Shown here one piece after another: positions 53,865 through 64,000 of a stretch of 64,000 nt of DNA. The DNA is from VRUE01 sp963780815 (GTDB lineage Bacteria > Actinomycetota > Thermoleophilia > Solirubrobacterales > 70-9): contig CAWADG010000011.1 of assembly GCA_963780815.1 (NCBI GenBank), positions 1-64,000 of the forward strand. Reading direction: 5' to 3'. The notes under the pieces are model-generated. The model had not been told where the DNA came from. It saw only the letters and a list, made by a program, of their open reading frames with translations, and searched no databases. The position numbers and the translations under genes are program-made. The number at the start of each line of letters is the position of its first letter. Positions within the stretch are counted from its first letter, which is position 1.

Positions 53865-55505
53865 ATGGCGAGCGCTGCATCTGTGCATGCGCCGGTCCTG
53901 CTCGACGAGGACGTGGTCGGGGCACCTGCCCGCGCGCGGGGCGGGGTCCTCGTCTTCCTCGGGATGGTGCTCGCGGCCGGCGCGGCGATCCGCTTCTCGA
54001 CCCTCGGCCTGCAGAGCTACCAGCACGACGAGGTGATCACGGCGATGCGGGTGCTCGACGGCAGCTTCGGCCACATGCTTCACGAGGTGAAGGTGAGCGA
54101 GTCCAACCCGCCGCTCTACTACGTGCTCGCCTGGGGTTGGACGCGGGCCTTCGGCTTGGGCGAAGTGGAACTGCGCTTCCTGTCGGCGCTGTTCGGGGTG
54201 CTCGCAGTCGGCGTCGGCTACCTGCTCGGGCGGGAGTTGGCCTCGCGCCGCGTCGGCCTTGCCTTGGCGGCGCTGATGGCGTTCAACCCGATGCTGATCT
54301 GGTACTCCCAGGAGGCGCGTTCCTACTCGCTGCTGGTCCTCTTGTGCGCGCTCAGCCTCTGGTTCTTCGTGCGCGCGCTGAAGTGGGGGAGGGGATCCGA
54401 CTTGGCCTGGTGGGCGCTCGCCTCCGCGCTCGCGCTCTGCAGCCACTACTTCACCTTCTTCGCGGTCGGGATCGAGGCCATCTGGCTGGCGATCGCGCTG
54501 CGCTCGCGCTGGTGGGTGCTGGTGCCGGCGATCGCCGCGGTCGCGGTCACCGGCCTCGCCCTTCTGCCGCTGCTCACCGCCCAGACCAACTCCGTGCACA
54601 TCGGCTGGATCACCAACACCCCGCTGCCGACCCGGATGCTGCATACCGGGGCAAGCTTCATGATCGGCGAAACCGGGAGCGTGCTCGGCCAGCCGACGAG
54701 CTACGGGTATGCGGTCGCGCCTGCGTTCCTCGTCGCCTTCGCCACCCTGCTGGTGGCGTTGCGGGGGAGCGCAGGGGAGCGGCGGGCGGCCGCGATCGGC
54801 GCCGTGGTCGGCTTCGGCGTGCTGGCGCTCGCGGTGGCGGCGGCGCTGGTCGGCAAGGACTATGTGCTCGAGCGCAACCTCCTGCCCGCCCTGGTGCCGC
54901 TGGTGCTGATCGTCGCTCTCGCGTTCGCCGGCAAGCGCACCGGGTTGGTCGGGGTGGCGATCGGCGTCGCGCTCTGTGCCTATTGGCTCGCGTTCGACGT
55001 CTACGTGACCCAGAGGCCGAGCTTGCAACGGCCGGAATTCCGCAGCGCCGCCCGGGTGCTCGGGCCGCCGCACGGGCGCCGCGCGATCGTCAGCATGAGG
55101 CTCTCTCCGCCGCCACTGAAGTGGTACCTGGAGGACGGGGCGAAGCGCATGTACCGCGGTTCGGCATGGCTCGACGAAGTCGACATACTCGCGCGGCCGA
55201 AGGCGCGCTCCGAGTCGGTGGCGCTGCCTGCCCCCCTGCACCCGGCGGGCCGGCTGACGCTGCCCCAGTTCGTCCTCCGGCGCTACGTCTCGCCCGCGCC
55301 GGTGCTGGTTCCCTTCACGATCCTGCACGCCCTGCCGACAGGGTTCGACGAAAGCGGGATCACCCTCGACGGCGAAGCGCCGCAGGCCCAAGTCTTTAGG
55401 CGAGCGCAACCGCAGCTACGCCTCTCGCGCGGGTTTTCAGCCCACGATCTCCGAAGGGACGAACCACGAGCGAGAGACGTACCCCACCTGCGCGCATTGG
55501 CCTAG
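53865..55505 (+). CDS. Membrane glycosyltransferase family 39-like protein
   Basis: 546 aa, ATG at 53865. About ten hydrophobic segments. The catalytic loop after helix 1 is 'GLQSYQHDEVITAMR' (DE motif of GT-C mannosyl/arabinosyltransferases), with 'SNPPLYYVLAWGWTRAFG' and 'WYSQEARSYSLLVLL' as the second conserved region. GT-C enzymes transfer sugar from a polyprenyl-phosphate donor on the outer face of the membrane. The last 50 codons look unlike the family and may result from a small frameshift near 55395. The GH92 gene follows closely. Confidence 0.8.
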   Translation: MASAASVHAPVLLDEDVVGAPARARGGVLVFLGMVLAAGAAIRFSTLGLQSYQHDEVITAMRVLDGSFGHMLHEVKVSESNPPLYYVLAWGWTRAFGLGEVELRFLSALFGVLAVGVGYLLGRELASRRVGLALAALMAFNPMLIWYSQEARSYSLLVLLCALSLWFFVRALKWGRGSDLAWWALASALALCSHYFTFFAVGIEAIWLAIALRSRWWVLVPAIAAVAVTGLALLPLLTAQTNSVHIGWITNTPLPTRMLHTGASFMIGETGSVLGQPTSYGYAVAPAFLVAFATLLVALRGSAGERRAAAIGAVVGFGVLALAVAAALVGKDYVLERNLLPALVPLVLIVALAFAGKRTGLVGVAIGVALCAYWLAFDVYVTQRPSLQRPEFRSAARVLGPPHGRRAIVSMRLSPPPLKWYLEDGAKRMYRGSAWLDEVDILARPKARSESVALPAPLHPAGRLTLPQFVLRRYVSPAPVLVPFTILHALPTGFDESGITLDGEAPQAQVFRRAQPQLRLSRGFSAHDLRRDEPRARDVPHLRALA

Positions 55506-55660
55506 TCGCCCTATTCGTCCTGCTCGGCTGCGCGGTCGTCGTCCCGGCCGCCTCGGCGGCGGGCTTCGCCGGCCATGTCGATCCATTCGCCGGCACCGTC
55601 GACGGACCTGACAGCTTCGGCCGCGGCAATACGTTCCCGGGCGCGACGGTCCCCTTCGGG

Positions 55661-57915
<2,255 letters not shown>

Positions 57916-57936
57916 ATCTGCACCCGAGACCGCGGC

Positions 57937-58092
57937 GTGGTACCACTTTGGTACCGGATGCATCGTCCGATACGTCCGATGAGTCCAGATCGGGGGACAG
58001 GAGGGACGCATGGGACGCGCAGGGACGGATATGGCAGCTTCGTCCCCCGGCTGGGGGCCGAGCGGTCGCCGGTTCAAATCCGGCCTCCCCGA
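57937..58092 (+). repeat. A11: full tRNA-Pro-half element behind C4
   Basis: GGTACCACTTTGGTACC, phased GTCC and GGGAC boxes, tRNA-Pro half 58050-58092. Nearly identical to A10 over the arm. The next gene's stop codon is 24 bp away. Confidence 0.85.
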
Positions 58093-58115
58093 TACTTCAG
58101 ACCCTGTTGCTTCCC

Positions 58116-59648
58116 TTAGGCGCCCCTTCGGATCAGCGTCAGCTTCACCGTCTTCGTATTCGGCTTGCCGCCGGTCGGCGTGTAGGTGATGTGGGCCTTT
58201 ACCTTCACCCTGCTTCCGCGTTTCAGCCCGCGCTTTGTCTTGGCGGTCGGCTTCACCGGCAGCTCGACCTTCAGCGGCAGCTTGACCTTCATCGATGGTT
58301 GCGCTGTCTGCGCCAGCTTGCCCTTCGCCTGGCCGCCGACCGCCAGCGACTCCGTCCTCAGGCCGCGGCCGGCAAGGCGCAGATCCCCCGGGCCGGGGAG
58401 GCTGACGGGTATGTCGGCCGGGATTCGCAACAGGTGCAGGAAACGCCCGATCTTGAAGAGGTTGAGGGCGACATTGACCTGGACGGTGCCATCGCTCGAG
58501 GCGTGCTTGAGCTCGCCTTCATAGGAGGCGGTGATCAGATGGGTGCCTGTTTTCGCGGGCGCGTAGATGACGTGGCAGGCCGCCTGCGCACCGCTCGTCG
58601 TGGCCAAGCCGCAACTCGACCCGCCGCCGAATGAGCCGGGGCGGTTCGTAAAGAAAGTGACCGTCCCGGCGGGGGCCAAAGTCCCGCTCTGGTCAGTGAC
58701 CGTCGCGGTGCACGTCGTCTTTTCAGACAGCTTGGCGAGGATCAGCGGCTTGCAGTTCACCTTCGTCGTCGTCGGATAGGGGAAGGGGTCGACAGCGAGG
58801 CCGGTGGGGATACGGTCGGTCGTGATGAAGCTCTGGTTCACGGATGTGCCGTCGAGGTTCGCGCGGCCGATCGCGCTGCCGGAGAAGTTCGCCCAGTAGA
58901 TGTGAGAGCCGTCGACGGCAAGGCCTTCATCGGAGTCGCCGAAGATGCCGGAAGGATGTTCGACGGTGATGAAGCTCTGGTTTATAGAGGTGCCGTTGAG
59001 GTTGGCGCGGCCGATCGTGCCCGCGGAGAAGTGATTGTTCGTCCAGTACACGTGCGAGCCGTCGACTGCAACGGCGGTGGGAAGCGTTGCCCCGGTGATG
59101 AACCTTTCGTCGATCGCGTTGCCATCGAGGTTCGCGCGGCCGATCGTGCCGAGGTCGGTGTTCGCCCAGTAGATGTGCGAGCCGTCGACGGCGACTCCCG
59201 CGGCTGCGCCGAGGCCGGGGATGAAGCTCAGGTCGGCGGACGTGCCGTCGAGGTTGGCGCGGCCGATCGTGTCGGTGGAAAGGTAACTGTTCGTCCAGTA
59301 GATGTGCGAGCCGTCGACGGCGACTCCCCAGGGTTCACCGGCGCCAATGAAGTACTGGTTGACGGACGTGCCGTCGAGGTTGGCGCGGCCGATCATGCCG
59401 AGGCCTGGGTTCGTCCAGTAGACATATGAGTCGTCGACTGCGATACCGAAGGGGTGGCTGGGGCCGGTGATGAAGCTCTGGTTCGCCGAGGAGCCGTCGA
59501 GGTTCGCGCGGCCGACCGCGTCTGGTTGGGCGATCGTGCCGGAAACGTTTGGCCAGTAGATATAGGCGGACGCGCTCCCCGGGAACGCCAGCGCGAGGAG
59601 CGCCAGCGCGAGGACCGCGACCGCGAGCGAGCTTCTCGTTGGTTTCAG
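58116..59648 (-). CDS. Secreted YWTN-repeat beta-propeller protein
   Basis: About 510 aa. The signal peptide (LKPTRSSLAVAVLALALLAL, FPGSASA) is preceded by GGAGG then a CTG at 59648, with no ATG/GTG/TTG in a usable place, so CTG is my best start; the longer frame to 59903 reads through A12. Residues 30-310 hold about eight repeats of the type YWTN...IGRANLDGT...SFI (low-density-lipoprotein-receptor-YWTD-like propeller blades). Then an Ig-like domain ('PAGTVTFFTNRPG') and a Lys-rich C-terminus typical of Thermoleophilia exported proteins. Binding partner unknown. Sole gene between A11 and A12. Confidence 0.75.
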   Translation of the reverse strand: MKPTRSSLAVAVLALALLALAFPGSASAYIYWPNVSGTIAQPDAVGRANLDGSSANQSFITGPSHPFGIAVDDSYVYWTNPGLGMIGRANLDGTSVNQYFIGAGEPWGVAVDGSHIYWTNSYLSTDTIGRANLDGTSADLSFIPGLGAAAGVAVDGSHIYWANTDLGTIGRANLDGNAIDERFITGATLPTAVAVDGSHVYWTNNHFSAGTIGRANLNGTSINQSFITVEHPSGIFGDSDEGLAVDGSHIYWANFSGSAIGRANLDGTSVNQSFITTDRIPTGLAVDPFPYPTTTKVNCKPLILAKLSEKTTCTATVTDQSGTLAPAGTVTFFTNRPGSFGGGSSCGLATTSGAQAACHVIYAPAKTGTHLITASYEGELKHASSDGTVQVNVALNLFKIGRFLHLLRIPADIPVSLPGPGDLRLAGRGLRTESLAVGGQAKGKLAQTAQPSMKVKLPLKVELPVKPTAKTKRGLKRGSRVKVKAHITYTPTGGKPNTKTVKLTLIRRGA

Positions 59649-59807
59649 CGAAGCCTCCTTTAGGGATACGCGCCGGTGACCGAGTCTCGCATCGACCCGC
59701 ACTCCCAGCAACCCCTGTCGCGCCGGTTTCTTCCGAACGTCGGGTGCGGCGGGAGCCTCTGTCCGGGTTTGGGCGTCCCCTTTCCCTCCAACCCCTGCTG
59801 GGGCGTC

Positions 59808-59962
59808 GCGGTACCGCTTTGGTACCGGATGCATCGTCCGTTCCGTCCGATGCGTCCCGAGCCGGGGACGCCTCGGACACATGGGACGCGTCCGGACCAA
59901 CATGGCAGTCGCTCCTCCGGCTGGGGGCCGAGCGGTCGCCGGTTCAAGTCCGGCCTCCCCGA
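59808..59962 (+). repeat. A12: full tRNA-Pro-half element
   Basis: GGTACCGCTTTGGTACC, GTCC boxes, GGGAC boxes partly decayed, tRNA-Pro half ending 59962 with one T-loop change (TTCAAGT). No terminator hairpin follows. Confidence 0.82.
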
Positions 59963-60012
59963 TTCGTCAGAGGTCCGCTTGCGTGTGCCAGAGGCGGCGT
60001 TAGGCTTCGCCC

Positions 60013-60897
60013 GTGACAAGCAGAGCTCGCGAGGTGCGGACGTCCGGCGGCCGTCGGCTCGCTGCCCGCCTTGACGGGCCTGATAGCGGCGACGTAGTCC
60101 TCTTCCATACGGGAACCCCCGACGACGGCCCTCTGCTTCGTTCATTCGTAGAGGCAGGAGCCGAGCGCGGACTGCGGCATCTGAGCTACTCCCGCCCCGG
60201 CTACGGAGATTCGGATCGGCTGCCCGGCAGGCGGGTGGCTGATTGCGTCGAGGACGTCACGGTGATTATCGAAGCCCTGGGTATCGACAGCTTGATCACC
60301 GTCGGCGGGTCGGGGGGTGGGCCGCACGCCCTTGCCTGCGCCGCTCTACTACCCGATAGGGTCCACGCCAGTGCGACGATCGCGGGGGTCGCTCCGTACG
60401 CGGCGGAGGGGCTCGCTTGGCTCGAGGGAATGGGGGACGAGAATCTTGTCGAGTTCGCCGCGGCGGAGGCAGGTGAGGAGGCTCTGCGTGCCTACTTGGA
60501 GAAAGAGGCGGAGACGTTCGGCGCGGTTACCGCCGATGACGTGCTCACCGCCTTCGGCGACCTCATTTCGGAGGCCGACCGTCCTGTGCTCAGCGGCGAG
60601 TTCGCCGAGTGGGCCGCGGCGGCGACACGGGGCGCACTGAGGACCGGGATCTGGGGCTGGTTCGACGACGACATGGCCTTCGTCGAGGACTGGGGCTTCG
60701 ACCTCGACTCGATCGAGGCCCCAGTGGCAATCTGGCAGGGCGACGACGACCGCTTCGTTCCCTTTGCACACGGCAGGTGGCTTGCAGAGAATGTCTCTGG
60801 GGCGAAGCCCTTCCTGAGAGCCGGAGAGGGCCACCTCTCAATTGCAGTCAGCGCCTACGGGGAGATCCTCGATCAGCTAATGCGAGCTGCTGCCTAG
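60013..60897 (+). CDS. Alpha/beta-fold hydrolase
   Basis: 294 aa, GTG at 60013. 'VVLFHTGTPDDGPLL' is the oxyanion-loop strand, GYGDSDRLPG a conserved turn, and 'VGGSGGGPHALACAALLPDR' the nucleophile elbow (G-x-S-x-G). 'IWQGDDDRFVP' provides the acid region and 'GEGHLSIAV' the catalytic His. Complete, cytoplasmic (no signal). Substrate unknown; similar proteins are annotated as esterases or peptidases. It is the only gene between A12 and A13. Confidence 0.85.
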   Translation: MTSRAREVRTSGGRRLAARLDGPDSGDVVLFHTGTPDDGPLLRSFVEAGAERGLRHLSYSRPGYGDSDRLPGRRVADCVEDVTVIIEALGIDSLITVGGSGGGPHALACAALLPDRVHASATIAGVAPYAAEGLAWLEGMGDENLVEFAAAEAGEEALRAYLEKEAETFGAVTADDVLTAFGDLISEADRPVLSGEFAEWAAAATRGALRTGIWGWFDDDMAFVEDWGFDLDSIEAPVAIWQGDDDRFVPFAHGRWLAENVSGAKPFLRAGEGHLSIAVSAYGEILDQLMRAAA

Positions 60898-60958
60898 TCC
60901 ACGCATTTCGTATCTCGACCAGTAACTCTCGGCCGCGATCCGTGTCCCCAGACATGGC

Positions 60959-61130
60959 GTGGTACCACCTTGGTACCGGATGCATCGTGCGATATGTCCC
61001 ATGCATCCCGAGCCGGGGACGCATGGGACGCATGGGACGCATATGGCGGTCGTGTCCTCCGGCTGGGGGCCCAGCGGTCGCCGGTTCAAATCCGGCCTCC
61101 CCGATGATCGGAAGCCCGCTTCGGAAGCGG
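60959..61130 (+). repeat. A13: full tRNA-Pro-half element with terminator
   Basis: GGTACCACCTTGGTACC, box series with GGGACGCAT three times in a row, tRNA-Pro half to 61104 (one anticodon-stem change, GGCCCAG), then AAGCCCGCTTCGGAAGCGG hairpin. Confidence 0.85.
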
Positions 61131-61192
61131 CATCAGGCGCCTCGAAGCTGGCCCCAAGACGTCGTGGTTGCAACAGCCGGCTTCCGGTCTGC

Positions 61193-61765
61193 TCAGGTCA
61201 CCTCGCCGAGGAACTCCGCGAACAGCCTGAGGTAACGATCGACGTCAGCCGCCTCGTGGGCCACAGAGACTGTAGGTCCCAGCCACCACCCGGACTCCCA
61301 GATCCCTCGGTTCGCCATGTAGACGCGGATCAGCGCACGCAACGCTGGATCGTCCGCCGCCCGCGAGCCGGCGCCGTCGATGGGTGGGTCGGGAGTGAAG
61401 AAGTAGGTCGCGTGGGAGCCGTACTGCGCCACGCTCCAGCGCAGGCCAGCATGGGCAATTGCCTTCCGCGATCCGGCGGCCATGCTTTCTCCCAGCGAGG
61501 CAGTTTGCACGAACGCCCGCTCGGTGAGGACGTCGAGAAGGGCCGCCCGGCCGGCCGCCATCGACAAGGCGTTCGCGAACAACGTGCCGCCGGTTGCAAC
61601 CTCGTCGACGAAGGCGCCCGAGACCATGCGCGCCTCCTCGGGCGGGGCGATGGCCGCCGCGACCTCCTCGCGCATCCCGTAGGCCGCGAGTGGGACGCCG
61701 GCGGCGATCGACTTCCCGAGGGTGAGGAAATCGGGGTCCAGCTCCCAGTCACCCGTCAAACCTGC
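61193..61765 (-). pseudogene. C-terminal half of a class III aminotransferase (GSA aminotransferase-like)
   Basis: 'LTGDWELDPDFLTLGKSIAA' contains the PLP-lysine region (TLGK), then GVPLAAYGMREEV, 'SGAFVDEVATGGTLFANALS', 'WESGWWLGPTVSVAHEAADV'. Intact relatives are about 430-460 aa; the PLP-phosphate and substrate half is missing, and codons upstream of 61765 are unrelated. A 5' deletion at 61765 has inactivated it. Confidence 0.75.
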
Positions 61766-62223
61766 CAGTGGCGCGGTCCTCGTGTTACCGGCAATATGTT
61801 CTCTGTGCAATCCGGAAGTGCAACCGCTCGACATTGCTGGTCCGAATGTGCTGACTTTCCAGGATGGACAGGTCAACCTTCAGGACCCATCGGCTCAAAG
61901 TGTGAGATTCGACGGCGTTTCCTTCCGAGCCGAATCCTGAGGATCGGCATACGGAACCAGAGAGGGAGTCCAGGGCGGCCCCCTCTTGCTGTTCAGGGCT
62001 GAGAAGGAATAACGCCGTTCTCGCCCCGGAATGCCTCTACTCGTAGCCTGACGATCCTACTGCCGGTTCCGAACACCTACGCTATTGACACGGTGAAGGG
62101 TGCCGTTAGTGTTCGCGGGATGCGCGGGATAGAAATGTTATCCCGGCACTTATCCCGCAGGCACGACTCAGGCACGGCGGCGCGGGATGCGGGGTACATC
62201 TCCCCCAAAAAGAAGGGAAAGTA
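61766..62223. other. Intergenic stretch with inverted repeats, no gene named
   Basis: A short plus-strand frame (about 61815-61940) reads 'LDIAGPNVLTFQDGQVNLQD' but cannot be identified. At 62119-62160, GGGATA...TATCCC and a second TTATCCCGC copy form overlapping inverted repeats (spacing 6 and about 20 nt). Possible protein-binding or former attachment site. Confidence 0.35.
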
Positions 62224-62270
62224 ATGGGCCTCCCCGATATCCCGGAAGCCCGCTTCGGAAGCGGGCTTCT
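62224..62270 (+). repeat. A-type tip: acceptor end plus terminator hairpin
   Basis: GGGCCTCCCCGATATCCCGG, AAGCCCGCTTCGGAAGCGGG, CTTCTGCC: just the last bases of the tRNA-Pro half and a very well preserved terminator hairpin. The left side was replaced at the same GGCC as in B3. Confidence 0.65.
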
Positions 62271-62310
62271 GCCTTTCGGCGCTTATTTGAGCCACACCCC
62301 CAAGTGCCGC

Positions 62311-62417
62311 GTGGTACCGGACTTGGAACCGAGTCCCTCCGTCCCAAGATTCGGGACGGCGTAACGAGCGTTGGTTTACGAAACCGAAGGTCACAGGTTC
62401 GAATCCTGTCGGGCGCG
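62311..62417 (+). repeat. E: tRNA-Arg(ACG)-half element
   Basis: GTGGTACCGGACTTGGAACC (second GGTACC mutated), GTCC and GGGAC boxes, then TTGGTTTACGAAACCGA (complete anticodon arm, anticodon ACG), AGGTC, T-arm ACAGGTTCGAATCCTGT and acceptor CGGGCGC with G. Same plan as A and C with a third tRNA; more of the anticodon arm is included. Confidence 0.72.
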
Positions 62418-62473
62418 CTGGCTTCAGGCCAGAATGCGCACTGATCACCGTGCGGTCTTGATTTCGGCGGGTG

Positions 62474-63124
62474 TCAGTCCACCAGCCGCCGTTCGACTGC
62501 CCAACGGCTCAGCTCGTGCCGGCTCGAGAGCTGCAGCTTGCGGAGAACGGCGCTGACGTGAGCCTCGACGGTCTTCGGAGAGATGCCGAGGCGCATTGCG
62601 ATCTCCTTGTACAGATAGCCGCGGGCGATCAGCTGCAGGACCTCGCGCTCGCGCAGGGTCAGCTGGTCGAGCTCGGGATCGATCTCGGCCTCCGGGATCT
62701 CCCCTTGAAATGCGTCAAGCGCAAAGCCCGCTAGTCGGGGCGAGAAGACCGCATCACCTTCGCAAACCCGGTTGATGGCGTCGGCCAATTCCTCGCCGGA
62801 GATCGACTTGGTCACGTAGCCGCGAGCGCCCGCCCGTATGACTGCGAATACGTCCTCGGCGGCATCGGAGACTGACAACGCAAGGTACCGCTGCGTCGGT
62901 CGATCTTGCGTCACCCGCCGGATCACCTCGACTCCGCCGCCGCCTGGCATGTGGACGTCGAGCAGCACCACATCGGGCTTCTCGCGCAAGATCGCCGACA
63001 CGGCCTGCTCGACCGTTTCAGCCTCGCCTCGAACCTCGACCAAACCATGGAGTTCAGCCCTCACGCCAGCCCGAAACAGCTCGTGGTCATCGACGATCAC
63101 CACGATTGGAAGATGCACGCTCAT
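62474..63124 (-). CDS. NarL/FixJ-type response regulator
   Basis: 216 aa, ATG at 63124 overlapping the kinase stop (ATGA). Receiver domain: VIVDDHELFRAGV (acidic pair), phospho-Asp 56 in VLLDVHMPGG, 'YVTKSISGEEL' with the conserved Lys. The C-terminal 65 residues are a LuxR-type HTH ('LTLREREVLQLIARGYLYKE', IAMRLGISPKTVEAHV). It should be phosphorylated by the adjacent kinase and bind DNA as a dimer. Targets unknown. Confidence 0.93.
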   Translation of the reverse strand: MSVHLPIVVIVDDHELFRAGVRAELHGLVEVRGEAETVEQAVSAILREKPDVVLLDVHMPGGGGVEVIRRVTQDRPTQRYLALSVSDAAEDVFAVIRAGARGYVTKSISGEELADAINRVCEGDAVFSPRLAGFALDAFQGEIPEAEIDPELDQLTLREREVLQLIARGYLYKEIAMRLGISPKTVEAHVSAVLRKLQLSSRHELSRWAVERRLVD

Positions 63125-64000
63125 CTAGGCTCGGCCTCCGGGCCCGCGTGGGCGCGTTCAATCTCTAGCCCCACCTCCGTTCCGCCCCCGGGAGCTGACT
63201 GCACCTCCGCGCGACCGCCCACTCGCTCCATCCTGCCGACGATCGATTCGCGCACGCCGCGGCGATCAGCGGGCACGCCCGCTGGGTCGAAACCGGGGCC
63301 GCGGTCGCGAACGAACGCCTCGATCCGGGCGTCCTCGACCTCGGCGTAGACGCGAATCGGACCGTGCTCGCCAGCGTGCTTCGCGGCGTTCAGCAGCGCC
63401 TCTCGGGTTGCTCCCAGCATCGCTTCTGCAGCTTCGTCCATTTCGCAATCGCCCACAACGACCACATCGACCGCAACCCGACGGTCGTCCTCGACCGCCT
63501 CCGCAGCCGCGCGCAGCGCAGCAGCAAAGCTCTTCTCCGTCGAGCCCCGCCCGTTGCCCCCAAGCCAATCGCGGAGCTCGCGCTCCTGTCGTCGGGCGAG
63601 TGCCGCGACCTCGCGAGGGTCGTCCGCGCGCTTCTGCATCAAGGTCAGGGTCTGAAGAACGGAGTCGTGCAGGTGGGCGGCCAGCTCGGCACGCTCCTGG
63701 GACCGGATCCGCCCCGTCCGCTCGGCCGCCAGATTGCGCCCCAGCCGCCAGAGAAACGGCGCCAGGATCAGCGCTACGGCGACAACCACGACGACAGATG
63801 TGAGCGCGGCTTCGCGCAGGCCACCGAGGATGTGGTTCGAGGAGAGGAAGAGCAGCCCAGCCCCGATCACGAGCAGCACTCCGAACACCCCGCGGTACAG
63901 GTCGCCGAGCGGGGTGGCGCGCGGGGTCGGGGCACTGCCGCCGGAGGTTCCCGCCGGCTCTTCCGGAGGCTCGGGCCCCGCCCAGGCTCCTTCTGCGGTG
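63121..64000 (-). CDS. Sensor histidine kinase (HisKA_3/NarX-like), 5' end beyond window
   Basis: 293 codons visible; the frame stays open to the right edge, upstream of the internal GTG at 63888, so the N-terminus (possibly a PspC domain) is missing. Visible: Pro/Gly-rich linker, two membrane helices ('VLLVIGAGLLFLSSNHI', 'AALTSVVVVVAVALILAPFL'), dimerisation helix with phospho-His in 'ELAAHLHDSVLQTLTLMQKR', and an HATPase domain (EALLNAAKHAG, DRGPGFDP, GGGTEVGLEI). Partner of the response regulator in one operon with a 4-nt overlap. The stimulus is probably envelope-related, by analogy only. Confidence 0.92.
   Translation of the reverse strand, partial: TAEGAWAGPEPPEEPAGTSGGSAPTPRATPLGDLYRGVFGVLLVIGAGLLFLSSNHILGGLREAALTSVVVVVAVALILAPFLWRLGRNLAAERTGRIRSQERAELAAHLHDSVLQTLTLMQKRADDPREVAALARRQERELRDWLGGNGRGSTEKSFAAALRAAAEAVEDDRRVAVDVVVVGDCEMDEAAEAMLGATREALLNAAKHAGEHGPIRVYAEVEDARIEAFVRDRGPGFDPAGVPADRRGVRESIVGRMERVGGRAEVQSAPGGGTEVGLEIERAHAGPEAEPR

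Noticed and set aside
62341..62417. Complete tRNA-Arg gene
   Set aside because: Anticodon arm, T-arm and acceptor 3' strand are present, but no matching acceptor 5' strand (GCGCCCG) or D-arm can be found upstream, so it is a fragment.

Overview
The window is high-GC DNA from an actinobacterium, most likely class Thermoleophilia (Solirubrobacterales-like soil lineage). Supporting signs are exported proteins with the 'LPKNSVGTKQLKKGAVT' style N-terminus, CSLREA-type and choice-of-anchor beta-helix proteins, 'TTPPQTT' C-terminal modules, frequent GTG/TTG starts and GTGA/ATGA operon overlaps. I see no intact tRNA, rRNA or CRISPR array.

The dominant structure is a set of dispersed repeats, all in the same (+) orientation. 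Family A (13 copies plus remnants) is the 3' half of a tRNA-Pro(GGG)-like sequence, usually followed by a terminator-like hairpin; nine copies also have a conserved upstream arm of about 110 bp. Family C (4 copies) is the same design with a tRNA-Met(CAT) 3' half, and element E uses a tRNA-Arg(ACG)-like sequence. Family B (8 copies) is a GGTGGTAGCGA dyad that is found fused to the T-arm or acceptor end of the A and C tRNA pieces. Family D (4 copies) is a hairpin-rich repeat. A, C and E share a GGTACC pair followed by short boxes phased at 9-10 bp and then the tRNA half. This looks like an array of attachment sites left by repeated site-specific insertions, and gene remnants often end exactly at these repeats.

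Layout. 1-5900: secreted proteins, one gene between consecutive A sites. 5990-10310: a chimeric ATPase remnant, a CmpB-like membrane protein, a cold-shock protein, a methyltransferase, a glycerophosphodiesterase and a serine-recombinase remnant ending in B1. 10400-12060: a ferric-reductase-like operon. 12870-18280: a P1B-type metal ATPase, then an ABC exporter (FtsX-type permease plus ATPase). 18420-37800: a patchwork of small metabolic or stress genes (YbaK, serine hydrolases, GFA, alcohol dehydrogenase, NYN, VOC, multicopper oxidase, SDR, RibD-like, methyltransferase, DUF167) mixed with many truncated genes. 37990-51573: an island with a divergent gene and a tightly coupled four-gene operon of very large uncharacterised proteins (DUF6603-like plus three unnamed families), bounded by direct tRNA-Met-half repeats C2 and C3. 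52786-61765: cell-envelope and secreted enzymes (transglycosylase, GT39, GH92, YWTN propeller, alpha/beta hydrolase) again separated by A sites, then an aminotransferase remnant. 62474-64000: a NarL-type two-component system running off the right edge.

The best candidates for undescribed biology are the one-way tRNA-half attachment array and the DUF6603-associated giant-protein operon carried inside it.
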